The position numbers and the translations under genes are program-made. From an uncultured Bacteroides sp. (GTDB taxonomy: Bacteria; Bacteroidota; Bacteroidia; Bacteroidales; Bacteroidaceae), in the NCBI GenBank assembly GCA_900766005.1, contig CAAFTU010000023.1, forward strand, positions 48,646-112,645: DNA of 64,000 nucleotides. The letters are read 5' to 3'. Positions 1-8,443 of the stretch are shown here, piece by piece; within the stretch, counting starts at the first letter, position 1; every line of letters starts with the position of its first letter. Under the pieces are notes generated by a model. That model searched no databases. It saw only the letters and a list, made by a program, of their open reading frames with translations, and had not been told where the DNA came from.

Positions 1-440
1 GAAGAAGCATTTTCATCCGAAGAAGCATCGTTTGAAGAAGCATCACCCGAGCAATTATCATCCGAAGAAGTATTCTCGCTGGAAGAAGCCGCATCTGCAT
101 CCGCTGCAGCGTCTGCACCCGACGATGCCGAAGCACTATCAGCACCCGAATTCGCCCCCCCAGCCTCTGCAGCATCTGAATCATCAAAATCCTCGGGCTT
201 CCCCATACGGGCTATCACTTCCTCCACATCTGTCAGTGTAATGACTTGCTTCAAGTCCGTCAGTTTCTCTGTAAACAGTTCGGAGATGCGCATCTCTATA
301 TCATCCACAATCTCATCAGCCCCTTCCTGCTTACGGAAAAAATGCGTAAGATTGAGGAGGTAATTATCCAACAGGCGGTAAGCATCCTCATCAATGTGAT
401 AAACGGTTCCGCCTAAATTAACGGTTAATGTCTTTTTCAT
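1..440 (-). CDS. PspC-type envelope stress protein, N-terminal part (cut by window edge)
   Basis: The start codon is at 440 and the frame stays open to the left edge, giving the first 146 residues. It begins MKKTLTVNLGGTV and continues with a compact charged block (DDIEMRISELF, then GKPEDFDD) that I recognise as the N-terminal region carried by PspC-domain proteins of Bacteroidales. From about residue 90 the chain becomes an Ala/Ser/Asp low-complexity linker that runs off the window. The PspC membrane domain itself is not visible, so the assignment rests on this N-terminus and on the PadR gene just upstream, a common pairing. It is probably co-transcribed with that regulator. The function would be in the cytoplasmic membrane, but this is inference. 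Confidence 0.7.
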   Translation of the reverse strand, partial: MKKTLTVNLGGTVYHIDEDAYRLLDNYLLNLTHFFRKQEGADEIVDDIEMRISELFTEKLTDLKQVITLTDVEEVIARMGKPEDFDDSDAAEAGGANSGADSASASSGADAAADADAASSSENTSSDDNCSGDASSNDASSDENAS

Positions 441-443
441 CGT

Positions 444-490
444 TATTTCAAATTTCGTAATTTCGTAATTTCTTAATCTCGTAATTCCTT
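444..490. repeat. Short direct repeats of about 9 bp ahead of the PspC-type gene
   Basis: Three imperfect copies of TTTCGTAAT-like sequence lie just upstream of the start codon at 440. This is AT-rich leader sequence between padR and the PspC-type gene. I see no other gene in 441-603. Confidence 0.5.
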
Positions 491-603
491 CATTTCATTC
501 ATTCTCACTTACTTGTGATTGCTTGATTGCTATGATTTCGGATGAGCCACACCAGGAAATACTGAGGAAACGAGTCCCTTCAGCCTGGAACTTCGCAAGC
601 GGA

Positions 604-930
604 CTACCGGTTGGCTATGTGATTCACCGTTTCGTTCAGTTCTCTCCACGACACCTCCAGTTCGCCCAGAAACTCCTTCCCCTTTTCCGTGAGCTGGTAA
701 TACTTGCGTGGCGGTCCTTGCGTAGATTCCACCCACTCATAACTCAACAGTTCATCGTTCTTGAGGCGAGTCAGCAGAGGATAGAGAGTGCCTTCTACCA
801 CAATCAGCTTAGCCTCCTTCAATTTCTGAATAATGTCCGATGCATAGGCGGGCTCTTTGTGAAGCAACAGCAGGATGCAATACTCAAGCATACCTTTACG
901 CATCTGTGACTTTACATTGTCTACTTTCAT
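604..930 (-). CDS. PadR-family transcriptional regulator
   Basis: A 108-residue protein made almost entirely of the PadR winged-helix domain. It starts MKVDNVKSQMRKGMLEYCIL, carries the recognition-helix region with VEGTLYPLLTRL, and has the wing motif QGPPRKYYQLTEKG near residues 70-83. The short C-terminal helix used for dimerisation follows. It would bind operator DNA as a dimer and most likely controls its own transcript together with the PspC-type gene downstream, a frequent arrangement in Bacteroidales. The ligand is unknown. A -7 box (TATATTTG on the minus strand) at 952-959 supports the start at 930. Confidence 0.9.
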   Translation of the reverse strand: MKVDNVKSQMRKGMLEYCILLLLHKEPAYASDIIQKLKEAKLIVVEGTLYPLLTRLKNDELLSYEWVESTQGPPRKYYQLTEKGKEFLGELEVSWRELNETVNHIANR

Positions 931-951
931 CGTTAGCTATTTTGTTTGGCA

Positions 952-959
952 CAAATATA
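952..959 (-). promoter_or_regulatory. Bacteroides -7 box for padR
   Basis: Minus-strand TATATTTG fits TAnnTTTG and lies 21 bp before the padR start. Confidence 0.6.
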
Positions 960-1143
960 GGCATTGGGTTAGTACTATGTATTACAAGGTATCTTATTTT
1001 AATAATTATTAGCATTATGAGCAGAATGTTCTGAAACAGGAAAGGGGAAATGAAGCTTTTGAGAGGAAGAATACTGATAGATCCTCATGGAAAGATTGCA
1101 GCTGCCAACCCTACCATAGAGGATCTGAAAAAATGGGGGATGC

Positions 1144-1680
1144 TTACAGGGACTGATCGCCGGATGCCTCAGCATTCGCCTTGCGTGCCCATGCAAACAG
1201 AGCAGGATTGATGTGACAATAGCCTGTAGGATTCTTATCAAGATAGTCCTGATGATAGTCCTCAGCGGAATAGAAGTTTTCCAACGGAAGCACTTCCACC
1301 ACTACCGGGGCCTCGTATTGTGCAGCCAATGCATCCACAGCCTGACGGATGACGGGCAAATCGGAAGCATCGGTGTAGTAAATGCCTGTGCGGTACTGCG
1401 TGCCATGGTCTTCCCCCTGACGGTTCAGACTTGTGGGGTCGATGGTTTTGAAATAGAGCTCGAGCAGGAACTCCAGTCCCAATATGTCTGCATCATAGAC
1501 CACATGCACCGTTTCTGCAGCGTGAGTGTCTCCTGTGCAGACTTGCTTATACGACGGATGAGGAAGCGTACTGTTGGCATAACCCGTTTCAGTGTGCTCC
1601 ACTCCCCGAATTTGCTTCAGGAAATGTTCTGTTCCCCAAAAGCATCCCCCGGCAAGATAGATTTCAGCTTTCTTTTTCAT
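1144..1680 (-). CDS. msrA: Peptide-methionine (S)-S-oxide reductase MsrA
   Basis: A 178-residue protein of normal MsrA length. It reduces the S-epimer of methionine sulfoxide in oxidised proteins, using thioredoxin as electron donor. The catalytic motif GGCFWG is at residues 11-16, followed by the family landmarks GVEHTETGYA, THAAETVHVVYD, DHGTQYRTGIYY and FYSAEDYHQDY. No MsrB domain is fused. It stands alone on the minus strand with its own -7 box at 1707-1714. trxA and trxB elsewhere in the window could supply the reducing power. The C-terminal tail after residue 165 is short and shows no obvious recycling cysteine. Confidence 0.96.
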   Translation of the reverse strand: MKKKAEIYLAGGCFWGTEHFLKQIRGVEHTETGYANSTLPHPSYKQVCTGDTHAAETVHVVYDADILGLEFLLELYFKTIDPTSLNRQGEDHGTQYRTGIYYTDASDLPVIRQAVDALAAQYEAPVVVEVLPLENFYSAEDYHQDYLDKNPTGYCHINPALFAWARKANAEASGDQSL

Positions 1681-1706
1681 TTCAGTTTGATTTTTGATTA
1701 CTAGTA

Positions 1707-1714
1707 CAAAGATA
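1707..1714 (-). promoter_or_regulatory. Bacteroides -7 box for msrA
   Basis: Minus-strand TATCTTTG, an exact TAnnTTTG match, 26 bp before the msrA start. Confidence 0.6.
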
Positions 1715-1812
1715 ATGGTTTTCTCTCCCTAAGCCACCGCCAGTGAAAGAAAAACGCATGAGAAAAAACGCATAATGAAGATACCCATGAATAAGGGAAG
1801 AAACATAAAGCC

Positions 1813-1859
1813 ACGAACTTATTCTCTTGTCTTAAAAAGAGATAAGTTCGTTTTTGTTT
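1813..1859 (+). terminator. Strong hairpin with T-rich tail, no assigned plus-strand gene upstream
   Basis: Arms ACGAACTTAT / ATAAGTTCGT pair perfectly and extend by five more pairs past a one-base bulge, followed by TTTTTGTTTG. It has the look of a plus-strand terminator, yet the only gene to its left is msrA on the other strand. It may end a small transcript or act as a cis element for the nuclease gene that follows. Confidence 0.55.
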
Positions 1860-1949
1860 GCATTATATGCACAACACATGGATTAATTTACTATCTTCGT
1901 AGTGTGAAAAATAAACGAATCAAACCACTAATGTAACAAAGGAGGAGTT

Positions 1950-2849
1950 ATGATAACATTGCATGAACGATATGTAAATTTTTATACCGATTTCGCCTTT
2001 AAAAAACTATTCGGAACAGAAGTTAACAAAGATTTACTAATCAGTTTTTTAAATGCCCTATTACAAGGCAAGGAATTGATTAAGGATTTAAAATATATCA
2101 ATACAGAAAATCTGGGTACACAGGAATATGACCGGAAGGCAGTGTTTGATGTATATTGTGAAACGGAAGATGGCCGGAGAATTCTCGTAGAAATGCAGAA
2201 AGCTGAGCAGCAGTTCTTCAAAGACAGGAGTATTTTCTATTCTACTTTCCCCATACGTGATCAAGCTGTGAAAGGAAATAGTTGGGATTACCGCTTGAAT
2301 GCTGTCTATACTATTGGTATCTTGAACTTTTCATTTGATGATAATACCTCGGACTATTATCATCACACGGTGAAGTTGGTAGATATTGACACACAGAAAG
2401 TGTTTTATGATAAACTGACATATATCTATTTGGAAATGCCCAAATTTCACAAGACAGAAGAACAGTTGGAAACGATGTTCGATAAGTGGCTGTACGCCAT
2501 CAAACATATGTCTAGCTTGATTAACCGTCCAGTTGTGCTTCGCGATAAAGTGTTTTCCCGTTTGTTTGAAGCAGCCGAAATAGCCCGTTTCAATCCGCAA
2601 GAGCGTATGAGTTACGAGGAATCGCTGAAGAATTATAGAGATTGGTTCAGTGTTATGAAAACTGCTCAGATCAAGGGAGAAGCAGAAGGTTTTGAGCGAG
2701 GTATAAAAAAGGGGATGCAGGAAGGATTGGAGAAAGGTAAATCACAAGGCATTTTGGAAGTAGCCACAAAATTAAAATCCCTGCATCTACCAACAGATCA
2801 GATTAAAGCTGCCACAGGCTTATCAGAAGAAGACATTGAAAAGTTATGA
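1950..2849 (+). CDS. Rpn-family PD-(D/E)XK nuclease / transposase-like protein
   Basis: A 299-residue protein of the Rpn (recombination-promoting nuclease) / PDDEXK_2 family. The N-terminus with YVNFYTDFAFKKLFG is the family hallmark. The nuclease core is seen as FDVYCETEDGRRILVEMQK (about residues 66-84), giving the D...ExQ metal-binding signature. The C-terminus has the usual Gly/Lys/Glu-rich coil (KGEAEGFERGIKKG, QEGLEKGK), followed by a small helical end. The length is normal and the frame intact. A clear ribosome site (aaaggagg) precedes the ATG. Characterised Rpn proteins are DNA endonucleases linked to recA-independent recombination and, in some cases, phage defence. Which applies here is unknown. 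Confidence 0.85.
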   Translation: MITLHERYVNFYTDFAFKKLFGTEVNKDLLISFLNALLQGKELIKDLKYINTENLGTQEYDRKAVFDVYCETEDGRRILVEMQKAEQQFFKDRSIFYSTFPIRDQAVKGNSWDYRLNAVYTIGILNFSFDDNTSDYYHHTVKLVDIDTQKVFYDKLTYIYLEMPKFHKTEEQLETMFDKWLYAIKHMSSLINRPVVLRDKVFSRLFEAAEIARFNPQERMSYEESLKNYRDWFSVMKTAQIKGEAEGFERGIKKGMQEGLEKGKSQGILEVATKLKSLHLPTDQIKAATGLSEEDIEKL

Positions 2850-3003
2850 TAAGGTCAAAACAAACAAGACGTAAATTGTAAAATTGAATCTCCTTTCAAA
2901 AGAATCAATACATTCCATTTCATTTTTATAAGAGTTTTCAATACCATACTCCTTACAGGGGATAACAAATCCTTTTCAAAAGGAAGAAGAAAGGTGTACG
3001 AAT

Positions 3004-3040
3004 AAAAAAAGCGGGTCTGTTTTCACAACCCACTTTTTTT
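3004..3040. terminator. Bidirectional terminator between convergent genes
   Basis: Seven A, AGCGGGT-type arm, loop, ACCCACT-type arm and seven T form a stem with one C/A mismatch. It can end the nuclease gene (plus strand) and the POT transporter gene (minus strand). Confidence 0.75.
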
Positions 3041-3145
3041 ATTCTTGTTACTTCTTTATTATGAAGTAATTTCTGCTAAGTAATTTTTAAGGAACTTGTT
3101 TTACCAAGCCTTTTCCACTAAACAGTTTCAATGAAGCTGTTCTAA

Positions 3146-4669
3146 TTATGCTACCTTTTCGAGTTTCTTCATGATAGAGAACATGAACAGAGCTGAGAGC
3201 AAGCAGAGGATTACGAATACAGCCCATACTTGCCACAAAGGCAGGCTGGTACCCCATAAGAAAGTACCTACGGCAGTCAACAGGTTACCGATGGCTGTAG
3301 CCACAAACCAACCACCCATCATCAAACCTTTAAGTTTCGGCGGCGCTACCTTAGATACGAAAGAGATACCCATCGGAGAAAGCAACAGCTCGCCGAATGT
3401 CAGCACGAGGTAAGTAGACATTAACCATTTGGGTGATACAAACGAAGCAGTACCTTCGGAAATGGCTACAGCCTGTTCACCAGAGCTGGGCAATCCGAAT
3501 GAACCGAGTGCCATGATGGTGAATCCCAAAGCAGCAACCAACATACCCAACGCAATCTTACGGGGAGCAGAAGGTTCTTTTCCGCGCTTAGCCAATGCAC
3601 TAAAGAGGGCAATGGAGAACGGAGTCAGAGCCACTACAAAGAAGGGGTTAAAATGCTGGAAGATAGGAGCTGAAACGAGAGTAGATTCAGGAAGCATGTT
3701 GTACTTGTAGAACAATCCTCCCAAAGCAGCTACAATCACCAAGGCTGAGATACCTTTTGCCTTTGCAGTCTTTCCCTGGAAGAGAGAGAATGAAGCATAG
3801 ACAATGAAAATAACTAGCAGCAGGTTGGACACAGAAAACGCCATGCTTTCTACTCCTGAAGAGTTGCGTGCAGTGAATTCATCGGCAAACAGAGTCAGCG
3901 TCAATCCGTTCTGATGGAAAGCCATCCAGAAGAAGATAACAACGGTAAATACAAGACAGAGAGCCACAATGCGCTGGCGAGTTTCGGCCGGAGAAATTTC
4001 CTGGCTGTGTTCTTGCTTATCACCACTGGAAGCTTTTGATCCTTCTACGTGACGGAAAGTGCTGCGGAATGCGTAATAGATAGCAATAGAGAGAATGAGG
4101 GAAACGCAAGCCACTCCGAAAGCAAAGTGGTAAGAATCACCTTCACTGAAACCTAACTTTTCCTGCGCATATGTCATGATTTCTACAGCCATAGTCGGAG
4201 CAAACAGGGCACCGATGTTGATGGCCATATAGAAGATAGAGAAAGCAGAGTCACGCTTGGCAGCATATTCAGGTGCATCGTAGAGGTTACCTACCATTAC
4301 CTGAAGGTTACCCTTGAATAAACCTGTGCCACAACTGATGAGCAACAGAGCTGCCATCATTCCAGCTACTGCAAATGAACCTGAACCCAGCGGAAGAGCA
4401 AGGAACAGATAACCTAAAAACATGATGATAATACCGATGGTAACCATCTTTCCATAACCGAACTTGTCGGCTAGAATACCACCCACCAAAGGGAGAAAAT
4501 AAACCAAGGCCAAAAATGAGCCATAAATAGTACCTGCTACTTCGGGAGAGAATCCGAAGTTGGCTTTCAGAAACAATACGAATACGGCAAGCATCGTATA
4601 GTAACCAAAGCGTTCGCCCGTATTAGCCAAGGCTAATGCATATAAACCTTTCGGTTGTCCTTCAAACAT
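3146..4669 (-). CDS. POT-family (proton-dependent) oligopeptide transporter
   Basis: A 507-residue inner-membrane protein with about 12-14 hydrophobic segments. It belongs to the POT/PTR branch of the major facilitator superfamily, which takes up di- and tripeptides with protons. Helix 1 carries GERFGYYTM, the second half of the POT signature ExxERFxYY, but the position of the first glutamate is asparagine (NTGERF). Further POT landmarks are GGILADKFGYGK after helix 2 and the FYMAINIGALFAPT stretch. A hydrophilic loop of about 25 residues (SKASSGDKQEHSQEI) separates the halves. It is monocistronic, with a -7 box at 4707-4714 and the shared terminator at 3004-3040. Substrate range cannot be read from sequence. 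Confidence 0.88.
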   Translation of the reverse strand: MFEGQPKGLYALALANTGERFGYYTMLAVFVLFLKANFGFSPEVAGTIYGSFLALVYFLPLVGGILADKFGYGKMVTIGIIIMFLGYLFLALPLGSGSFAVAGMMAALLLISCGTGLFKGNLQVMVGNLYDAPEYAAKRDSAFSIFYMAINIGALFAPTMAVEIMTYAQEKLGFSEGDSYHFAFGVACVSLILSIAIYYAFRSTFRHVEGSKASSGDKQEHSQEISPAETRQRIVALCLVFTVVIFFWMAFHQNGLTLTLFADEFTARNSSGVESMAFSVSNLLLVIFIVYASFSLFQGKTAKAKGISALVIVAALGGLFYKYNMLPESTLVSAPIFQHFNPFFVVALTPFSIALFSALAKRGKEPSAPRKIALGMLVAALGFTIMALGSFGLPSSGEQAVAISEGTASFVSPKWLMSTYLVLTFGELLLSPMGISFVSKVAPPKLKGLMMGGWFVATAIGNLLTAVGTFLWGTSLPLWQVWAVFVILCLLSALFMFSIMKKLEKVA

Positions 4670-4706
4670 AAAAAATAGATATTAGATTAATAATATGATT
4701 TTCTTG

Positions 4707-4714
4707 CAAATATA
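4707..4714 (-). promoter_or_regulatory. Bacteroides -7 box for the POT transporter
   Basis: Minus-strand TATATTTG, 37 bp before the start at 4669. Confidence 0.55.
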
Positions 4715-4805
4715 ATCCTTTTTTTGATTTATCAAATAAACATAAAGTCACATTTATTTGCAAATAGTGAGGTTTTGCCCAAAATGAAGCCCCCAAAGTG
4801 GCATG

Positions 4806-5285
4806 TTACGCCTCAAAGAGTGAGCAAATCGTTGCCCGCGACTCCCGGATCAGATCATCGGGAGCAATCTTGATCTGCAACCCGCGCACGCCGCCGCTCA
4901 CATAGATGTACGGGAACTGGGTGCAGGTTTCATGAATATAGGTGGGAAAATGCTTCTTCATGCCGATGGGTGAACAGCCTCCGCGGATGTAGCCGGTGAG
5001 AGGCAGCAGTTCTTTCATCGGGATGAGATCGCACTTCTTGTTGCCCGACACCTTGGCAGCCAGTTTCAGGTCGAGTTCGTGCTCGCCGGGAATGACACAC
5101 ACAAAATGACCGGTCTTATCGCCGTGAAGCACGAGGGTCTTGAAGACCTGCTCGATATTTTCACCCAGACTGGCTGCCACATGAACAGCACTCAAATCGT
5201 TCTCGTCCACCTCATAAGGAATGAGCTCGTAGGCTATTTTGGCCTTATCGAGCAAGCGGGCGGCATTGGTTTTATTTATTTTCAT
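4806..5285 (-). CDS. ybaK: Cys-tRNA(Pro)/Cys-tRNA(Cys) deacylase YbaK
   Basis: A 159-residue YbaK/EbsC-type protein that hydrolyses cysteine mis-attached to tRNA(Pro), acting in trans with prolyl-tRNA synthetase. The conserved lysine lies in QVFKTLVLHGD (about residues 46-56). The family loop GYIRGGCSPIGMKK and the ending ASRATICSLFEA-like segment are present. The length is typical. It starts 25 bp after the uvrA stop on the same strand and is probably the second gene of a uvrA-ybaK transcript. No promoter of its own is visible in the short gap. Confidence 0.92.
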   Translation of the reverse strand: MKINKTNAARLLDKAKIAYELIPYEVDENDLSAVHVAASLGENIEQVFKTLVLHGDKTGHFVCVIPGEHELDLKLAAKVSGNKKCDLIPMKELLPLTGYIRGGCSPIGMKKHFPTYIHETCTQFPYIYVSGGVRGLQIKIAPDDLIRESRATICSLFEA

Positions 5286-5310
5286 TGCACTATGTATTTT
5301 GTTTTCAATC

Positions 5311-8157
5311 TTAAAATCGCAGCTTCAGCTCTTCCCGCAGGAACCGGGCGGTGTAGCCCTTATCACTCTTCGCCACTTCCTCGGGAGTGCCGCAGCAGAG
5401 GAGCTGTCCCCCACCCTTTCCCCCTTCGGGTCCCATGTCGATGAGGTAGTCGGCCATCTTGATGACATCGAGGTTGTGCTCAATGACGATGACTGTATTT
5501 CCCTTCTCCACAAGGCGGTTGAGCACGCCCAGGAGCACCCGGATGTCTTCGAAGTGAAGTCCCGTAGTGGGCTCATCGAGAATGTAGAGAGTCTTGCCGG
5601 TGTCGCGTTTAGCCAGTTCGGTAGCCAGTTTGACACGCTGGCTCTCCCCGCCAGAGAGGGTGGTAGACGACTGTCCGAGCTTGATGTAACCGAGGCCTAC
5701 CTCTTGCAGCACCTTGATTTTATTGAGAATCTGCGGCACGTTCTCGAAGAACTCCACGGCCCGGTTGATAGTCATGTCGAGCACATCGGCAATGGACTTG
5801 CCTTTGTAGCGCACTTCAAGAGTCTCGCGGTTGTAGCGCTTGCCGTGGCACACCTCACAAGGCACATAAACATCGGGCAGGAAGTTCATCTCAATGGTCT
5901 TATAGCCGTTGCCGGAGCAAGCTTCACACCGTCCGCCAGAGACGTTGAACGAGAAACGTCCGGGTTTGTAACCGCGGATTTTGGCTTCGGGCAGACCGAC
6001 AAACAGGCTGCGGATGTCGGAAAACACGCCGGTATAGGTAGCCGGATTGGAACGCGGTGTGCGCCCCAAAGGCGACTGGTCGACATTGACCACCTTATCA
6101 ATATGCTCCAGCCCTTCGATGCTGTCGTAGGGCAAAGGGTCTTGCAGGGAACGGTAGAACTTCTGCGAAAGAATGGGCTGCAGGGTGTCGTTGATGAGGG
6201 TAGACTTGCCGCTGCCCGATACACCGGTGACACAGATGAGCTTGCCCAAGGGAAACTCCACGCTGACATTCTTGAGGTTGTTGCCGCGAGCCCCGCGCAG
6301 CCAGATGGACTTGCCGTTTCCTTCGCGCCGGCGGGCAGGCACTTCAATCTCCATCTTGCCGTTGAGATACTGCGAAGTCAGGGTGTCGGTCTGCAGCATC
6401 TCCTGCGGTGTACCGGAGAACACCACTTCACCACCCAGCCGGCCGGCCTTCGGCCCCATGTCGATGATATGATCAGCCTCCAGCATCATGTCTTTATCAT
6501 GCTCCACCACGATGACCGTGTTGCCGATGTCGCGAAGTTCCTTCAGCGAGTGGATGAGGCGCACATTGTCGCGCTGGTGCAACCCGATACTGGGCTCATC
6601 GAGAATGTAGAGCACATTGACAAGCTGCGAACCGATCTGGGTAGCCAGGCGGATGCGCTGGCTTTCCCCACCGGACAGACTGACCGAAGTGCGGTTGAGC
6701 GACAGATAGTCGAGCCCCACATCGAGCAGAAACTTGAGGCGGGTGCGGATTTCCTTCAGAATCTCGGAAGCAATGAGCTGCTGCTTGTCGGACAGATGAG
6801 CATCCACCTGGTTGATCCATTCGTAGAGCTCGCTGATATCCATATTCGCCAGTTCGCAGATATTCTTGTCGTGGAGGCGAAAATGCAGGGCTTCCTTATT
6901 GAGACGCTGCCCCTTACACTCCGGACACACAGTGGTCATGGCAAACTGGTCCGCCCATTTCTGGGCAGTGGCCGAAGCGTCTTTCTCCTGCAGCATCTGA
7001 ATATATTTAATCACCCCCTCGAAGGTGACAAAATAGTCGGACGAAGTACCGATGAGGCTGCTCTTGATTTTAATGCGCTCATCCGATCCGTAGAGCACTT
7101 CCTCAATGGCTTCGTCGGGGAAGTCCTTGAGGGGTGTCTTCAGCGTCAGTTCATATTTCTCGAGCAAAGCAGCAATCTGCCAGAATATCATCGAGTTCTT
7201 GTATTTACCCAGCGGTGCGATGGCCCCTTCGTGGATAGAAATTTCGCGGTCGGGAATCACCTTGTCCTCATCAATCTGGCTGACGATGCCCAGCCCCTTG
7301 CACTTGGGACAGGCTCCCTGCGGAGAATTGAACGAAAAGTTGTGCGGTGCCGGTTCGCGGTAAGCCAGTCCGGTGACAGGACACATGAGACGCTTGCTGT
7401 AATGACGCACCTCCTCCGTGTCGAGGTCGAGAATCATCATCAGCCCGTCGCCCTGACGCATGGCAGTAGCCACACTCTGCTTCAGCCGTTTGACGTCCTT
7501 GTCGGCCACGATGAGTTTGTCTATCACCACCTCGATGTCGTGATTCTTGTAGCGGTCGAGCTTCATACCGTGCATCACCTCGCGCACCTCCCCGTCCACA
7601 CGGACATAGAGATACCCCTTCTTGCGCACCTGCTCAAAGAGTTCGCGGTAATGTCCTTTCCGGGCCCGCACCACAGGCGCCAGCAGGTAGATTTTCTTTC
7701 CGGCATAATCCTTGAGAATGAGATTCAGGATCTGCTCTTCGGTGTATTTCACCATCGGTTCGCCCGAAAGATAAGAATACGCCACGCCGGCACGGGCAAA
7801 AAGCAGACGGAGATAGTCGTATATCTCGGTCGTGGTGCCCACCGTGGAGCGGGGATTCTTGTTCGTAGTCTTCTGTTCGATAGAAATCACCGGGCTCAGT
7901 CCCGTAATCTTGTCCACATCCGGACGTTCCAGATTGCCCAGAAAATTGCGGGCATAAGCCGAAAAGGTTTCGATATAGCGGCGCTGTCCTTCAGCAAAAA
8001 GGGTGTCGAAAGCCAGGGACGATTTTCCGCTGCCGCTCAGTCCGGTAATAACGGTGAGACTGTTGCGGGGAATCTCGGCATCAATGTCTTTCAAGTTGTG
8101 CACGCGCGCACCATACACATTAATATATTCTTTTTCTTGCATATTCATAGGATCCAT
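5311..8157 (-). CDS. uvrA: Excinuclease ABC subunit A
   Basis: A 948-residue UvrA, full length for the family. It is the damage-recognition ATPase of nucleotide excision repair and loads UvrB on lesions. ABC module I has Walker A GLSGSGKS at residues 39-46 and a CxxC zinc module (ACPKC region). A first signature LSGGESQRIRLA precedes Walker B ILDEPSIGLH. Module II has GVSGSGKSTL, a second zinc module (CEACSGNG, CEVCHGKR), LSGGESQRVKLA and ILDEPTTGLH. uvrB (13265) and mfd (59396) are also in the window but not in the operon. The -7 box at 8166-8173 leaves almost no leader before the first ATG. ATGs at 8148 and 8142 are possible alternative starts. Confidence 0.97.
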   Translation of the reverse strand: MDPMNMQEKEYINVYGARVHNLKDIDAEIPRNSLTVITGLSGSGKSSLAFDTLFAEGQRRYIETFSAYARNFLGNLERPDVDKITGLSPVISIEQKTTNKNPRSTVGTTTEIYDYLRLLFARAGVAYSYLSGEPMVKYTEEQILNLILKDYAGKKIYLLAPVVRARKGHYRELFEQVRKKGYLYVRVDGEVREVMHGMKLDRYKNHDIEVVIDKLIVADKDVKRLKQSVATAMRQGDGLMMILDLDTEEVRHYSKRLMCPVTGLAYREPAPHNFSFNSPQGACPKCKGLGIVSQIDEDKVIPDREISIHEGAIAPLGKYKNSMIFWQIAALLEKYELTLKTPLKDFPDEAIEEVLYGSDERIKIKSSLIGTSSDYFVTFEGVIKYIQMLQEKDASATAQKWADQFAMTTVCPECKGQRLNKEALHFRLHDKNICELANMDISELYEWINQVDAHLSDKQQLIASEILKEIRTRLKFLLDVGLDYLSLNRTSVSLSGGESQRIRLATQIGSQLVNVLYILDEPSIGLHQRDNVRLIHSLKELRDIGNTVIVVEHDKDMMLEADHIIDMGPKAGRLGGEVVFSGTPQEMLQTDTLTSQYLNGKMEIEVPARRREGNGKSIWLRGARGNNLKNVSVEFPLGKLICVTGVSGSGKSTLINDTLQPILSQKFYRSLQDPLPYDSIEGLEHIDKVVNVDQSPLGRTPRSNPATYTGVFSDIRSLFVGLPEAKIRGYKPGRFSFNVSGGRCEACSGNGYKTIEMNFLPDVYVPCEVCHGKRYNRETLEVRYKGKSIADVLDMTINRAVEFFENVPQILNKIKVLQEVGLGYIKLGQSSTTLSGGESQRVKLATELAKRDTGKTLYILDEPTTGLHFEDIRVLLGVLNRLVEKGNTVIVIEHNLDVIKMADYLIDMGPEGGKGGGQLLCCGTPEEVAKSDKGYTARFLREELKLRF

Positions 8158-8165
8158 ATTGGATG

Positions 8166-8173
8166 CAAATTTA
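8166..8173 (-). promoter_or_regulatory. Bacteroides -7 box for uvrA, very close to the start
   Basis: Minus-strand TAAATTTG ends 8 bp before the ATG at 8157. Transcription would begin at or a few bases before that ATG, so the message is near-leaderless or starts translation at 8148 or 8142. Confidence 0.5.
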
Positions 8174-8279
8174 ATGTTTCCGCTCGAAATATACGCCTAA
8201 AAAGATACAATAATACACCGAAAAAGAAACAATATTATTTTCTTAACTGAATTCTTAGGAAGATATAAGGCATTATTCG

Positions 8280-8287
8280 TACCTTTG
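8280..8287 (+). promoter_or_regulatory. Bacteroides -7 box for the LysM gene
   Basis: TACCTTTG, an exact TAnnTTTG match, would start a transcript near 8294 with a leader of about 150 nt that contains a short open frame. Confidence 0.55.
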
Positions 8288-8332
8288 CCTCTTCAATGCA
8301 GGAAGTATCAGGAAAGCATAACGCAAAGCCGC

Positions 8333-8431
8333 ATGAAAGCGCTCCAGGAAGCATCAGGGATGCCTGACATGAAGCTGCGGCATGGATTCCAGATTGATTA
8401 CAACGGCGTGAAACATTCTATATACCATTAA
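8333..8431 (+). CDS. Possible 32-residue leader peptide (unproven)
   Basis: An ATG frame of 33 codons lies between the promoter at 8280 and the LysM gene and ends 12 bp before the LysM ATG. The peptide ends HGFQIDYNGVKHSIYH. I know no family for it. It may be an upstream peptide that influences the LysM gene or simply chance coding potential. Confidence 0.25.
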   Translation: MKALQEASGMPDMKLRHGFQIDYNGVKHSIYH

Positions 8432-8443
8432 TTGAATTTACGG

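Noticed and set aside
945..962. Sigma-54 promoter near padR (TGGCAC-AAATATAGGCA)
   Set aside because: The GG to GC spacing is 11 nt rather than 10 and the stretch overlaps a minus-strand TAnnTTTG box.
1950..2849. Insertion-sequence transposase
   Set aside because: The protein belongs to the Rpn nuclease family sometimes labelled transposase, but no terminal inverted repeats or target duplication are visible.
5239..8250. A 1003-codon open frame on the plus strand
   Set aside because: It lies antisense to uvrA, whose motifs are complete. The frame is a by-product of uvrA codon use and has no family features.
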